NCBI GenBank assembly: GCA_036785705.1
Contig: JAWUZG010000961.1
Span: 310,001 to 374,000 of the forward strand
DNA from: Acanthornis magna
Taxonomy: Eukaryota > Chordata > Aves > Passeriformes > Acanthizidae
DNA length: 64,000 bases
Direction of reading: 5' to 3'
Shown: one piece after another, positions 1-11,400 of the stretch
Layout: the number at the start of each line of letters is the position of its first letter
How positions within the stretch are numbered: position 1 is the first letter of the stretch
Position numbers and translations under genes: made by a program
Notes under the pieces: generated by a model
Seen by the model: only the letters and a program-made list of their open reading frames with translations
What the model was told of the DNA's origin: nothing
Databases searched by the model: none

Positions 1-12
1 AAGGCGCTGAAG
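1..12 (+). CDS. SUGP1: SUGP1 exon fragment (3' edge)
   Basis: The first 12 bases read K-A-L-K and are followed by a GTGAGG donor at 13. In vertebrate SUGP1 this tetrapeptide directly precedes [13 protein letters not shown], which is what the next exon encodes. The exon is cut by the window edge. Confidence 0.7.
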
Positions 13-3000
13 GTGAGGCATTTTGGGGAATTTGGGGAGCTCGGGGCTCATCCCAAAACGGGAATTCCTCCTTGCCCTGGGACTTCTTCTGCAGGAAAAA
101 AGGATCACTTTTCCCTCAGTTTTCCCTCAAATTTCCATCCATTTTTCCCTCACTTTTCCCTCAGTTTTCCCTCAAATTTCCCTCAAATTTCCCTCCACTT
201 TTCCCTCCACTTTTCCCTCACTTTTCCTCACTTTTCCCGCTCACTTTTCCCTCAGTTTTCTTCAGTTTTTCCCTCAATTTTCCCTCCATTTTCCCCTCAG
301 TTTTCCCCTCAGTTTTCCCCTCAGTTTTCCCCTCAGTTTTCCCCTCAGTTTTCCCCTCAGTTTTCCCCTCAGTTTTTCCCCAGTTCTCCCTCACTTTTCC
401 CCTCAGTTTTTCCCTCAGTTTTCTCTCCATTTTTCCCTCCATTTTCCCTCCGTTTTCTCTCCGTTTTTCTCTCCGTTTTTCCCTCACTTTTCTCTCCGTT
501 TTTCCCTCACTTTTCCCTCACTTTTCCCTCACTTTTCCCTCACTTTTCCCTCACTTTTCCCTCACTTTTCCCTCACTTTTCCCTCACTTTTCCCTCACTT
601 TTCCCTCTGTTTTCCCCTCCATGTTTCCCCTCCATGTTTCCCCTCCATGTTTCCCCTCCATGTTTCCCCTCCATGTTTCCCTCCGTTTTCCCCTCCGTTT
701 TCCCCTCCGTTTTTCCCTCCGTTTTCTCTCAATTTTCCCTTACTTTTCGCTCACATTTCTCTCCGTTTTCTGTCAGTTTTCCCTCAACTTTCTCTCAATT
801 TTCCCTCAGTTTTTCCCTCAATTTTTCCCTCAATTTTCTCACTTTTCCCTCAGTTGTTTTCCCTCAGTTGTTTTCCCTCAGTTGTTTTCCCTCAGTTGTT
901 TTCCCTCAGTTGTTTTCCCTCAGTTGTTTTCCCTCACTTTTCTCAGTTTTCCCTCAATTTTTTTCTCAAATTTCCCTCAGTTTTTCCCTCACTTTTCCCT
1001 CCATTTTCTCTGTTTTCCCTTAATTTTCTCACTTTTCCCTCACTTTTCCCCCTCACTTTTCCCCCTCACTTTTCCCCCTCACTTTTCCCCCTCACTTTTC
1101 CCCCTCACTTTTCCCCCTCACTTTTCCCTCAGTTTTTCCCTCAGTTTTTCCCTCAGTTTTTCCCTCAGTTTTTCCCTCAGTTTTTCCCTCAGTTTTTCCC
1201 TCAGTTTTTCCCTCAGTTTTCCCCTCACTTTTCCCCTCACTTTTCCCCTCACTTTTCCCCTCACTTTTCCCCTCACTTTTCCCCTCACTTTTCCCCTCAC
1301 TTTTCCCCTCACTTTTCCCTCACTTTTCCCTCACTTTTCCCTCAGTTGTTTTCCCCTCAGTTTTCCCTCCGTTTTTCCCTCGATTTTCCCTCACTTTTCC
1401 CTCAGTTTTCCATGGAATGAAAAATCACCTTTTCCCACCTTTTCTATGGAAAAAAAAATAACCTTTTCCCTCGTGTTTCCCCCTTTTTCCATGGAATAAA
1501 AAAATCCCCTTTCCCTTCTTTTTCCTGCTTTTTCCACAGAATAAAAAACCACGTTTCCCCTGATTTTTCCCGCTTTTTCCACAGAACAAAAACGCACCTT
1601 TTCCCTTATTTTTCCTGCTTTTTCCACGGAATAAAAACCCCCTTTTTCCCCATTTTTTCCCGCTTTTTCCACAAATAAAAACCCATTTTTTCCCCATTTT
1701 TCCCCCTCTCCAGGAGGGCCGGGAGCCGGATTATTCCGAGTACAAGGAGTTCAAGCTGACGGTGGAGAACATCGGATACCAAATGCTGATGAAAATGGGA
1801 TGGAAGGAAGGAGAGGGACTGGGGTCGGACGGGCAGGGGATCAAAAACCCTGTCAGCAAGTGAGTGCTTTTCCCGTGGGTTATTCCTTTTTTTTTTTTTT
1901 TCCCTTTGGAAATTCTCGGTGGAATTCCTGGGGATTCCTCACCTGAGTGTGGAGAACTCGGCCCGGGAGAAAATTCTGGATTTTTTGAGATATTTTCCCT
2001 GGATTTCCTCTCCCTAGCGTGGAAAATTTCTGATTTTTTCTGGGATTTTCCCTGGATTTTCTCACCTGAGTGTGGAGAACTCGGCCCGGGAGAAAATTCT
2101 GGATTTTTTGGGATATTTTCCCTGGATTTCCTCTCCCTAGTGTGGAAAATTTCTGATTTTTTGAGGGATTTACCCCTGGATTTCCTCACCTGAGCATGGA
2201 AAACTCGGCCCAAGACAAAATTCCTGGTTTTTTGGGGGATTTTCCCTGGATTTCCTCTCCCTACCGTGGAAAATTTCTGATTTTTTTGGGGCATTTTCTC
2301 ATGAATTTCCTCACTTGAGCATGGAAAATTCCTGATTTTTTGAGGGTTTTTCCCCTGGATTTTCTCACCTGAGTGTGGAGAACTCGGCCCAGGAGAAAAA
2401 TTCTGATTTTTTGAGATATTTTCCCTGGATTTCCTCTCCCTAGCATGGAAAATTTCTGATTTTTTGGGGCATTTTCTCTTGAATTTTCTTACCTGAGTGT
2501 GGAAAACTCAGCCCAAGAAAAAATTAGTGATTTTTTGGGGTTTTCCCTGGATTTCCTCACCTGATGGTGGAAAACTCATCCCAAGAGAAAATTTGGGAAT
2601 TCAGGGAGGGAATTCCATGGGAATTCCTGGGCTGGGATTTGGGATTTCAGGGGGACAATCCCATGGGAATTCACGGAGGGAATTCCATAGGAATTCCTGG
2701 GGTGGGATTTGGGAATTCAGGGAGGGAATTCCCAGGAATTTCTGGTGCAGGATTTGGGAATTCAGAGGGACAATCCCATGGGAATTTCTGGGGTGTGATT
2801 TGGGAATTCAGGGAGGCAATTCCTTGGGAATTCAGGGAGGGAATCCAATGGGAATTCCTGGGTTGGGATTTGGAAATTCAAGGGGAAATTCCATGGGAAT
2901 TCAGGGAGGGAATTCCATAGGAATTCCTGGGATGGGATTTGGGAATTCCTTGGGAATTCCTGGGGTGGGATTTGGGAATTCAGGGGGGAAATTCCATAGG

Positions 3001-5517
3001 AATTCCTGGTGCAGGATTTGGGCATTCAGGGGGACAATCCCACCGGAATTCCTGGGTTGGGATTTGGGAATTCAGGGGGACAATTCCAGGGAATTCAGGG
3101 AGGGAATTCCATAGGAATTCCTGGTGCAGGATTTGGTCATTCAGGGGGACAATCCCATGGGAATTCATGGGGTTTGATTTGGGAATTGAGGGGCACAATC
3201 CCACGGGAATTCATGGGTTGGGATTTGGGAATTCCTGGGGTTTGATTTGGGAATTCAGGGGCACAATCCCACGGGAATTCAGGGAGGGAATTCATGGGAA
3301 TTCCTGGGTTGGGATTTGGGAATTCCCGGGGCTTGATTTGGGAATTGAGGGGCACAATCCCACGGGAATTCCCAGAGTTTGATTTGGGAATTCAGGGGCA
3401 CAATCCCACGGGAATTCCCGGTCCCATTCCCGTTTTTTCCAGGGGCACCACGGCCGTGGACGGGGCAGGGTTTGGGATCGAGCGCCCGGCGGAGCTCACC
3501 AAGGAGGACGATGAGTACGAGGCCTTCCGCAAGCGCATGATGCTGGCATACCGCTTCCGGCCCAATCCGCTGGTACGGGAATTCGGGAATTCTGGGAATG
3601 TTTGGGAATGGGGATGGAATGGGAATGATGCTGGCATACCGCTTCCGGCCCAATCCTTTGGTATGGGAGTTCGGGAATTCTGGGAATGTTTGGGAATGTT
3701 TGGGGATGATGCTGGCGTACCGCTTCCGGCCCAATCCGCTGGTACGGGAATTCGGGAATTCTGGGAATGTTGGGAATGGGGATGGAATGGGAATGATGCT
3801 GGCATACCGCTTCCGGCCCAATCCGCTGGTACGGGAATTCGGGAATTCTGGGAATGTTGGGAATGGGGATGGAATGGGAATGATGCTGGCATACCGCTTC
3901 CGGCCCAATCCACTGGTACGGGATTTTGGGAATTCTGGGAATTCTGGGAATGTTTGGGGATGATGCTGGCCTACCGCTTCTGACCCAATCCTTTGGTACG
4001 GGAGTTCGGGAATTCTGGGAATGTTTGGGGATGATGCTGGCCTATCACTTCCAGCCTAATCCATTGGTATGGAAAAATTGGGAATTCTGGGAATGTTTGG
4101 GAATGGGGATGGAATGGGAATGATGCTGGCCTACCGCTTCCGGCCCAATCCTTTGGTACGGGATTTTGGGAATTTAGGGAATGTTTGGGGATAAGAATGG
4201 AGTGGGAATGGGGATGATGCTGGCCTACTGCTTCTGGCCTAATCCTTTGGTACGGAAAAATTGGGAATTCTGGGAATGTCTGGGGGATGATGCTGGCCTA
4301 CCGCTTCCAGCCCAATCCGCTGGTACGGGAATTCGGGAATTTCGGGAATTCTGGGAATGTTTGGAGATGTTTGGGGATGATGCTGGCGTATCGCTTCCGG
4401 CCTAATCCGCTGGTATGGAATTTTGGGAATGTTTGGGAATGGGGATGGAATGGGAATGATGCTGGCCTTCCGCTTCCAGCCTAATCCCTTGGTATGGGAA
4501 AATTGGGAATGTTGGGAATGTTTGGGGATGGGGATGGGATAGGAATGGGATGGGGGAATGGGGCTGGGACTGGGAATGGGATGGGATAAATCCACAGGAG
4601 TGGGGCAGGAACAAATCCCTGGAATCTCCCGGGACGCTCAGGGAATTCCGGGAATGTTTGCTCATCCAGCCCCGTGAAAATCCCTCACGGATTCTGCGCT
4701 CATCCCAAAACATCCCTGGATGCGGAATTTTCCTCCCTGTGGGTTTTTGGTTGTTTGGTTTTTTTTTTTTCTTTTAAACACAAATCCCAAATTTATTTAT
4801 AGCTTCATCCGCGGTTAAACCCCTGCCAAGGAATCTTCTCCGCCTTTGGAATTCCTCTGGAATTTTCCAGGGAGCAAAACCAAGCTCGGATTTTCCCTTT
4901 CCTTTCAATTTTGGGACAAACCTTGAGAAATGTCCCATTCCAGGGTTTTTTCTGCACAATCCGGGTGCTGATTTTTGGGATAAAAACCCCAAATCCTCAC
5001 GATTTTTCCCTTTCCCTTGAATTTTGGGACAAACCCAAAGAGAATTCCACATCCCATCAGCTTTCCCACACCATCCAGCTGCTGATTTTTTTGGGATAAA
5101 ACCCCAAATCCTGACAATTTTTCCCTTGGATTTTTCCTTTCCTTTCAATTTTGGGACAAACCTGAAGAAATGTCCCATTCCAATGTTTTCCCACACCATC
5201 CAAGTGCTGATTTTTGGGATAAAACCCCAAATCCTGACGATTTCCCTTGAATTCTGGGACAAACCCGGAGAATTCCACATCCCAGTGTTTTTTTCATGCA
5301 ATCCCAGTGCTGATTTTTTGGATAAAACCCCAAATCCTGACGATTTCCCTTGGATTTTCCTTTTCCTTTCAATTTTGGGACAAACCCAGAGAAATGTCCC
5401 ATCCCAGTGTTTATTCCACACCATCCAAGTGCCGATTTTTGGGATAAAAACCCCAAATCCTGACGATTTCTCCTTTTTTTCCCCTCACAGAACAACCCAC
5501 GGCGACCTTACTACTGA
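1..5517 (+). CDS. SUGP1: SUGP1, C-terminal four exons (partial gene, 5' part outside window)
   Basis: SURP and G-patch domain protein 1, a nuclear splicing factor. Family knowledge: it binds SF3B1 and its G-patch activates the helicase DHX15 during branch-site/3' splice-site selection. Joined exons 1-12, 1714-1859, 3443-3572 and 5491-5517 read without a stop to TGA at 5515-5517. The product carries the G-patch ([19 protein letters not shown], then [12 protein letters not shown]), the stretch [12 protein letters not shown], the acidic EDDEYEAF and the terminal [11 protein letters not shown]. Phases fit at every junction (0, 2, 0). The SURP domains and N-terminus lie left of position 1. The introns are almost entirely minisatellite, and intron 3573-5490 starts with tandem copies of the exon end and its donor. 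TM6SF2 follows on the same strand, as in human synteny. Identification rests on near-identity to the vertebrate family. Confidence 0.96.
108..1412 (+). repeat. 1.3-kb polypyrimidine minisatellite in SUGP1 intron
   Basis: Nearly uninterrupted C/T on the + strand, built from 10-14 bp units of the type TTTTCCCTCAC or TTTTCCCCTCAG. Homogeneous sub-blocks follow each other: CCCCTCAGTTTT (about 285-375), TTTTCCCTCAC (480-605), CCCCTCCATGTTT (605-680), CCCTCAGTTGTTTT (848-925), CCCCCTCACTTTT (1037-1128), CCCTCAGTTTTT (1128-1220), CCCCTCACTTTT (1215-1320). It is open in all three + frames because it lacks stops, and is not coding. Confidence 0.95.
1411..1712 (+). repeat. ~45-bp tandem repeat, SUGP1 intron
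   Basis: About six diverged units around TTTTCCACAGAATAAAAA and pyrimidine runs, reaching to the acceptor at 1713. AATAAA-like hexamers occur in most units but sit inside the intron. Confidence 0.85.
1714..1859 (+). CDS. SUGP1: SUGP1 exon with G-patch domain
   Basis: 146 bp. Acceptor CTCTCCAG ends at 1713 and donor GTGAGT starts at 1860. It reads [19 protein letters not shown], then the G-patch core with its spaced glycines, ending in phase 2 inside a Lys codon completed by the next exon. Confidence 0.95.
1930..2570 (+). repeat. Tandem repeat, SUGP1 intron
   Basis: Diverged units of roughly 60-70 bp carrying CTCACCTGAGTGTGGA, GGATTTCCTCTCCCTAG and TTTTCTGATTTTTTG. Several units contain pyrimidine-AG ends that look like weak acceptors. 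Confidence 0.85.
2590..3425 (+). repeat. GGGAATTC-rich tandem repeat, SUGP1 intron
   Basis: Units of about 33-60 bp with GGGAATTCCTGGG, GGGATTTGGGAATTCAGGG and GACAATCCCA, running to the acceptor before 3443. Confidence 0.9.
3443..3572 (+). CDS. SUGP1: SUGP1 penultimate coding exon
   Basis: 130 bp. Acceptor TTTTTTCCAG ends at 3442 and donor GTACGG starts at 3573. It encodes [18 protein letters not shown] through [15 protein letters not shown]. Its last 34 bases plus the donor are the founder of the tandem array that follows in the intron. Confidence 0.95.
3539..4500 (+). repeat. Exon/donor-derived tandem array in SUGP1 intron
   Basis: Twelve copies of the exon end plus 5' splice site (GATGCTGGCATACCGCTTCC, then CCCAATCC, then CTGGTACGGG) begin at 3539 (the real exon), 3627, 3708, 3795, 3882, 3962, 4033, 4122, 4216, 4289, 4379 and 4458, spaced 71-94 bp. 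The spacers are GGGAATTCTGGGAATGTTTG-like. Every copy keeps a GTA donor dinucleotide context (GGTACGG or GGTATGG). Confidence 0.95.
4890..5470 (+). repeat. ~100-bp tandem repeat, SUGP1 intron
   Basis: Five to six units containing CAATTTTGGGACAAACC, ATGTCCCATTCCA, CACACCATCCA, GCTGATTTTTGGGATAAAA and CCCCAAATCCTGACGATT. It stops shortly before the acceptor of the last exon. Confidence 0.9.
5491..5517 (+). CDS. SUGP1: SUGP1 last coding exon (microexon-sized CDS)
   Basis: Acceptor CCCCTCACAG ends at 5490. Nine codons, NNPRRPYY and TGA, match the invariant C-terminus of the family. Most of the exon is 3'UTR. Confidence 0.93.
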   Translation, partial: NNPRRPYY

Positions 5518-6145
5518 GGAAGGCTTTTCCCAAGAGTTTTCCCCGAAAAACATTATCCCAAAAACTTCATTATCCTTCTCTTCCTCCCCGACATTATCCA
5601 ACTTTTTGGAATCACAACTTCGGAAAAAAACCTTTTTTTTCGGGATGGAAACCTTTCGGCAGCACCAAAAACCCCCCAGGACATCAATCCCCAGGATTTT
5701 TTTGGGGTGAAATCCACCCAAAATCCCAAATTTCCACCGCTCTTGGGCTGGGGGGGGGGGAATTTCATCCTTTCATCCCTCGATTTTTATCCCGAAAATC
5801 CCAAATTTGGGGGAATGGGATCGGAACCGGTGCCTCCATTTCCTCCTCCGGATGGATCCGTCGGAAATTCCGAGGATTTCGAGGGGGTCCGGGCTGGGAT
5901 TTATTTGGATTTATTCCCTCCCGGAGATTTTGCCAACGCCTCCTCGTGCTTTTGGGATGAGGAAAAAAAACCCAAAAAATTCCGACGCTTCGGGAAAAAT
6001 CCGGGTTGGATTTTGTCGTCCTGAAAAGGTAAAAAAAAACAACAAAAAAAAAAACCTCTGGAAATACGAATTTTCTTCACGGAGTGAAAATATGAATTTT
6101 CTTCATTTATTTCCTGTAAATAAAATCGAACTTGTTTGTTCCTTA
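5518..6145 (+). other. SUGP1: SUGP1 3'UTR
   Basis: Unique, largely non-repetitive sequence from the stop to just past the AATAAA at 6119. No other gene signal is seen in it. Confidence 0.75.
6119..6124 (+). terminator. SUGP1: Polyadenylation signal of SUGP1
   Basis: Canonical AATAAA followed by a T/G-rich stretch (CTTGTTTGTTCC) suited to a downstream element; about 600 bp after the stop codon. Confidence 0.75.
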
Positions 6146-8260
6146 GGTTTCATCCTGGAATTTTTGGGGAATTTTTGGGGGGAATTTTCTGGTTTTTCTC
6201 AGGGGTGGGGAGGCCGCTCCGGAGCTGATTTTTCCAAGGATTTTAAGGGGAAAAAAGCCAAATTTGGTTCATTTTCCAGATACTCAAGGCGTTTTCTTTG
6301 TTAATTTTTTTAATTCGAGTCCAGGGTTCGGATTTAATTTAAAAATTCCAAAAGGGGAGGGAGATTTATCCATGGGAAACCCAAAATCCAGGAATTTTGG
6401 GAAAATTGGGAAATCCTGATTAAAAAAAACCCTGGCAGCTCTCCCGGGATCGAGGTCACCCTGTCCCAGTGGGGGTTGGACATTCCTTGGAATTCCTGCC
6501 TGGAATTTTCCTGGAAAAGCAGAGCCCCCCCAGGATTTTAGGAGAGGATTTTTTTGGGATGGGGTTTGGGAAATGGATTTTATTCCAAGGAGTTCTGGCA
6601 CACAAATGTTGGAATTCTTTCTGTCCCAGGTGGGAATTCCTGGTGGGAATTCCTTCTATTCCAGGTGGGAATTCCTTCTGTTTCTGGTGGGAATTCCTTC
6701 TATTCCAGGTGGGAATTCCTTCTGTTTCTGGTGAGAATTCCTTCTATTTCAGGTGGAAATTCCTTCTATTTCAGGTGGGAATTCCTCATATTCCAAGTGG
6801 AAATTCCATCTATTCCGGATGGGAATTCCTGGTGGGAATTCCTTCTGTTCCCAGTGGGAATTCCTTCTATTCCTGGTGGGAATTCCTGCTGTTCCAGGTG
6901 GGAATTCTTTCTATTCCAGGTGGGAATTCCTGATATTCCCAGTGCAATTCCTGCTATTTCTGGTGGGAATTCTTTCTATTCCAGCTGGGAATTCCTGGTG
7001 GGAATTCTTTCTATTTCTCATGGGAATTCTTTCTATTCCTGGTGGGAATTCCTACTATTCCCACTGGAAATTCCTTCTGTTCCAGGTGGGAATTCCCAGT
7101 GGGAATTCCTGCCATTCCTGGTGGGAATAAAACCTGGGGAATTCCGAGCTCACTTTCCCTCCAATCCCTCCCTAAAATCTGGGATAAAGGCTCGGGAATT
7201 CCACCTGCTCCACTCCTTCTTTCCCGAATCTGAGGAGATGCAGCCTTTAGGATTTTCCCGGGAATCCCAGTCCTTTTCCCGGGAATCCCAGTCCTTTTCC
7301 CGGGAATCCCAGTCCTTTTCCCGGGAATCCCAGTCCTTTCCAGGATCCCAGTCCTTCCCAGAAATCCCAGTCCTTTTCCCGGGATCCCATTCCTTTTCCG
7401 GGATCCCAGTCCTTTCCAGGATCCCAGTCCTTCCGGCTGAGCCTCCCAGTCTGAATTCCCAGTCCTTCCCCCAGGACCCCTCTGGGTCCCCCATCCTTCC
7501 CTGTGGGACCTTGGGGTCCCTGTCCCCCCTGTCCCCTCCTACGGGACCTTCCTCATCCCCAGGACCCCCTGTCCTTCCCCTGGGACCCTTGTCCCACTGT
7601 GTCCCCCTATCCACCTGTCCTCCTGTCCTTCTGTCCTCCTGTCCCTCTCCTGGGACCCTCTGTCCCTCTCCCTTGTCCTTCCTCCAAGGACCTTTGTCCT
7701 TCCCCTGTCCTTCCTTATTCCCAGGACTCCTTTCCTCCCTGCCAGGACCCCCTGTCCCTCTCCTGTCCCTCTGTCCCCCTCCTGTCCCTCTCCTGTCCCT
7801 GTCCATCCCCCTGTCCTTCCCCTGTCCCCCTGTCCCCGTCCCTCTCCTGTCCCCGTCCCTCTCCTGTCCCTGTCCATTCCCCTGTCCCCCTCCTGTCCCC
7901 CCCCATCCCTCTCCTGTCCCTGCTCCTGTCCCTCTCCCGTCCCCGCTCGGTCCCCACCGTGTCCGCGTGTCCCTCTCCTGTCCCTCTGTCCCACTCCTGT
8001 CCCCCTTCCGGTGTCTCCCCCTCCTGTCCCTGTCCATCCTGTCCTTCCCCTGTCCCCCTGTCCCCCTGTCCCTCTGTCCCCTTGTCCTTCTCCCGTCCCC
8101 GCTCGGTTCCCGCCCTGTCCCTCTCCTGTCCCTCTGTCCCCCCATCCCTCTGTCCCTCTCCTGTCCCCCCCCGTTCCCCCTGTCCCTCTCCTGTCCCCCC
8201 ATCCCTCTGTGCCCTGTCCCTGTCCCTGTCCCGTCCCCGCGCTGTCCCCGCCGTGTCCCC
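6146..8260. repeat. SUGP1-TM6SF2 intergenic tandem arrays
   Basis: 6146-6590 is mostly unique. 6600-7135 repeats a 22-bp unit, GGTGGGAATTCCTTCTATTC. 7245-7440 repeats a ~20-bp unit, CGGGAATCCCAGTCCTTTTC. 7480-8260 is C-rich CCTGTCCCTCTCCTGTCC. No exon of either neighbour was found here. Confidence 0.9.
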
Positions 8261-8261
8261 G

Positions 8262-8376
8262 CGCTGTCCCCGCGGTGGCCGCTCCCGGGGCGGCTCTGTC
8301 GCTTTAAGGGCGCCCCGGGGCGCTCCCGGTGCGGCGGGGCCGAAGTCCGCGGCTCCGGAGCAGCGGCGGGGCCGCG
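8262..8376 (+). promoter_or_regulatory. TM6SF2: TM6SF2 promoter / 5'UTR CpG block
   Basis: CpG-dense unique segment between the C-rich array and the start codon, including CGCTTTAAGGGCGCC. No clear TATA box. The start codon context GCCGCGATGG is strong. The transcription start cannot be placed. Confidence 0.5.
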
Positions 8377-8468
8377 ATGGAGCTCCGGCCGGGCCCGGCC
8401 GCGCTGGCCGCGCCTCTGCTCGCCCTCCCCGCGGCCCTCGGGGCCACCGGGCTGGCCCGCCTGGCCGA
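8377..8468 (+). CDS. TM6SF2: TM6SF2 exon 1
   Basis: 92 bp from ATG to the GTGAGT donor at 8469, ending in phase 2. Encodes a hydrophobic N-terminus, MELRPGPAALAAPLLALPAA onward. Confidence 0.9.
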
Positions 8469-11400
8469 GTGAGTGCGGGACCGACACCGGAGGGGACAGC
8501 GAGGGACACCGGGAACGGGAAATGGGACAGGGAGGGACACCGGGAACGGGGAATGGGACAGCGAGGGACACCGGGAATGGGGAATGGGACAGGGAGGGAC
8601 ACCGGGAATGGGGAATGGGACAGGGAGGGACACCGGGAACGGGGAATGGGGACGGGAGGGACACCGGGAATGGGGAATGGGACAGGGAGGGACACCGGGA
8701 ATGGGAAATGGGACAGGGAGGGACACCGGGAATGGGGAATGGGACAGGGAGGGACACCGGGAATGGGGAATGGGACAGGGAGGGACACCGGGAATGGGAA
8801 ATGGGACAGCGAGGGACATCGGGAATGGGAAATGGGGACGGGAGGGACACCGGGAATGGGAAACGGGACAGGGAGGGACACCGGGAATGGGGAATGGGAC
8901 CGGGAGGGACACCGGGAACGGGGAATGGGAGCGGGAGGGACACCGGGAACGGGGAATGGGACAGGGAGGGACACCGGGAATGGGGAATGGGACAGGGAGG
9001 GACACCGGGAATGGGAATGGGGACGGGAATGGGAATGGGACGGACACCGGGAATGGGGACGGGAGGGACACCGGGAATGGGAAATGGGAGCGGGAGGGAC
9101 ACCGGGAATGGGGACGGGAACGGGAACGGGGACGGGAATGGGAAATGGGGAACGAGAGGGACCCCGGCAATGGGAATGGGACGGACACCGGGAATGGGAA
9201 TGAGGACGGGACGGACACCGGGAATGGGACCGGGATGGACGCTGGAAATGGGAGAGGGAGGGACACCGGCAATGGGAAATAGGACTGGGAATGGGGACGG
9301 GGACCGGGAGGGACACCGGGAATGGGAGCGGGAGTGGGACCGGGAGGGACACCGGGAATTGGAATGGGAGGGATCCCCGGGAACGGGGAATGGGGAATGG
9401 GATCCTGCCCGGGAATGGGAAATGGGGACGAGAGGGACTCCGGGAATTGGAATGGGACCGGGAGAGACACCGGAACGGTGAAGAGGAATGGGGAATGGGG
9501 ACGGGAGGGACCCCGGGAATGGGGATGGGGTCCGGCCCGGGACAGGCGCTGGGTCTCTCCTGGGTCCGGGGATCTCTCCCGGGACAGGGAAGGAGGCTGC
9601 GGGGAGTCTTTCCCTATGGATCCCAGTTTCGAGATTTTCTCCTATGGATTCCAATCCCGGGATTCCCTATGGATTCCAATCCCGGGATTTCCCCATGGAT
9701 TCCAATCCCGAGATTTCCCCATGGATTCCAATCCTTCTCGGGGAGCTCAGCCCCAGCGGTGCCGCTCCCGGCCCACCCAAATCCCGGGAATTCGGGCGGC
9801 TCCGGCCCCGGAATCCCTCCCGAGTGTCCCTGTCCCTTAGGAGTGTCCCTGTCCCCTCAGGAGTGTCCCTCTCCTCTCCCGCAGTGTCCCTGTCCCTCCC
9901 GGAGTGTCCCTGTCCCTTCCCGGAGTGTCCCTGTCCCTTCCCGGAGTGTCCCTATTCCCTCCCGAGTGTTCCTGTCCCTTAGGAGTGTCCCTGTCCCCTC
10001 AGGAATGTCCCTCTCCTCTCCCGCAGTGTCCCTGTCCCTCCCGGAGTGTCCCTGTCCCCTCCCGAGTGTCCCTGTCCCTTAGGAGTGTCCCTTTCCCCTG
10101 CCGGAGTGTCCCTGTCACCTCCCGCAGTGTCCCTGTCCCCTCAGGAGTGTCCCTGTCCCCACCCGGAGTGTCCCTGTCCCATCAGGAGTGTCCCTGTCCC
10201 TCCCGGAGTGTCACTGTCCCCTCAGGAGTGTCTCTGTCACCTCCCGGAGTGTCCCTGTCACCTCCCGGAGTGTCCCTGTCCCCTCAGGAGTGTCCCTGTC
10301 ACCTCCCGGACTGTCCCCTGTCCCCGGGCGCTGACGTGGCCGCTGTCACCTCCTGCCGCTCCCTGTCCCCTGTCCCCTGCCCGTCATTCCCGATCCCGGG
10401 AATTCGGGAGCGGCTCCGGCCCCGAGCCCAGCGCTCCCGCTCCGCTTTATTCCTTTTCCCACGCTCCGGGAGCTCATTTTTCCCAAATTCCCACTCCTCC
10501 CAAATTCCCGAGCGCTCATTTTTCCCAAATTCCCACTCCTCCCAAATTCCCGAGCGCTCATTTTTCCCAAATTCCCACTCCTCCCAAATTCCCGAGCGCT
10601 CATTTTTCCCAAATTCCCACTCCTCCCAAATTCCCGAGCGCTCATTTTTCCCAAATTCCCACTTCTCCCAAATTCCCGAGCGCTCATTTTCCCAAATTCC
10701 CACTTCTCCCAAATTCCCGAGCTCTCATTTTTCCCAAATTTCCACTCCCAGCCCCCAGGAAGTGCGCGGGGCTTTGTCCCTGCGTTCCTCCGTCCCTTTT
10801 TTTGGGATTCGCCCTCTTCCCAATCCATTCTAGGATGTCACACGCACGCTTTTCTGGGATTTTTCCCCTTTTTTGGGGATTTTATCCTTCCCAATTCATG
10901 CTGGGATGTCACCTCCACCCTTTTTTTGGGATTTGATCCCTTTTTTGGGATTCGCCCTCTTCCCAATCCATTCTAGGATGTCACTCCCGCCTTTTTCTGG
11001 GATTTTTCCCCTTCCTTTGGGATTTTCCTCTTCCCAATCCATGCCGGGATGTTACACCCACTCTTTTTCGGGGATTTGATCCCTTCTTTTGGGATTCGCC
11101 CCCTTTCCAATCCATTCTAGGATATCACCCCCACCCTTTTTTGGGATTTTTTTCCCCTTCCTTTGGGATTTTCCCCTTCCCAATCCATGCCGGGATGTCA
11201 GATCTACCCTTTTTTTTTGGGATTCTCCTCCTCTTTGGAGGGATTCTCCCACCCTTTTTTGGGATTTGCCCCTTTTTTGGGGATTTTCCCCCGGGTTTAT
11301 TCCAGGATCCAGATTTTCCCTCCACAGTTTTCCATGGGAATGGGGCAATGGGGCCATGGGGTCTGACCCTAAATCAATGGGATTTCCATGGCAATGGGGC

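Noticed and set aside
6119..6124. AATAAA-like hexamers at 1440-1680 as earlier poly(A) sites
   Set aside because: They belong to the intronic 45-bp repeat upstream of coding exons; the hexamer after the stop codon is the supported one.
6554..9654. Very long reading frames on both strands (up to about 975 codons)
   Set aside because: They cross intergenic and intron 1 arrays and the real TM6SF2 exon 1 in other frames. Composition follows the repeat unit, and no domain or splice logic supports them.
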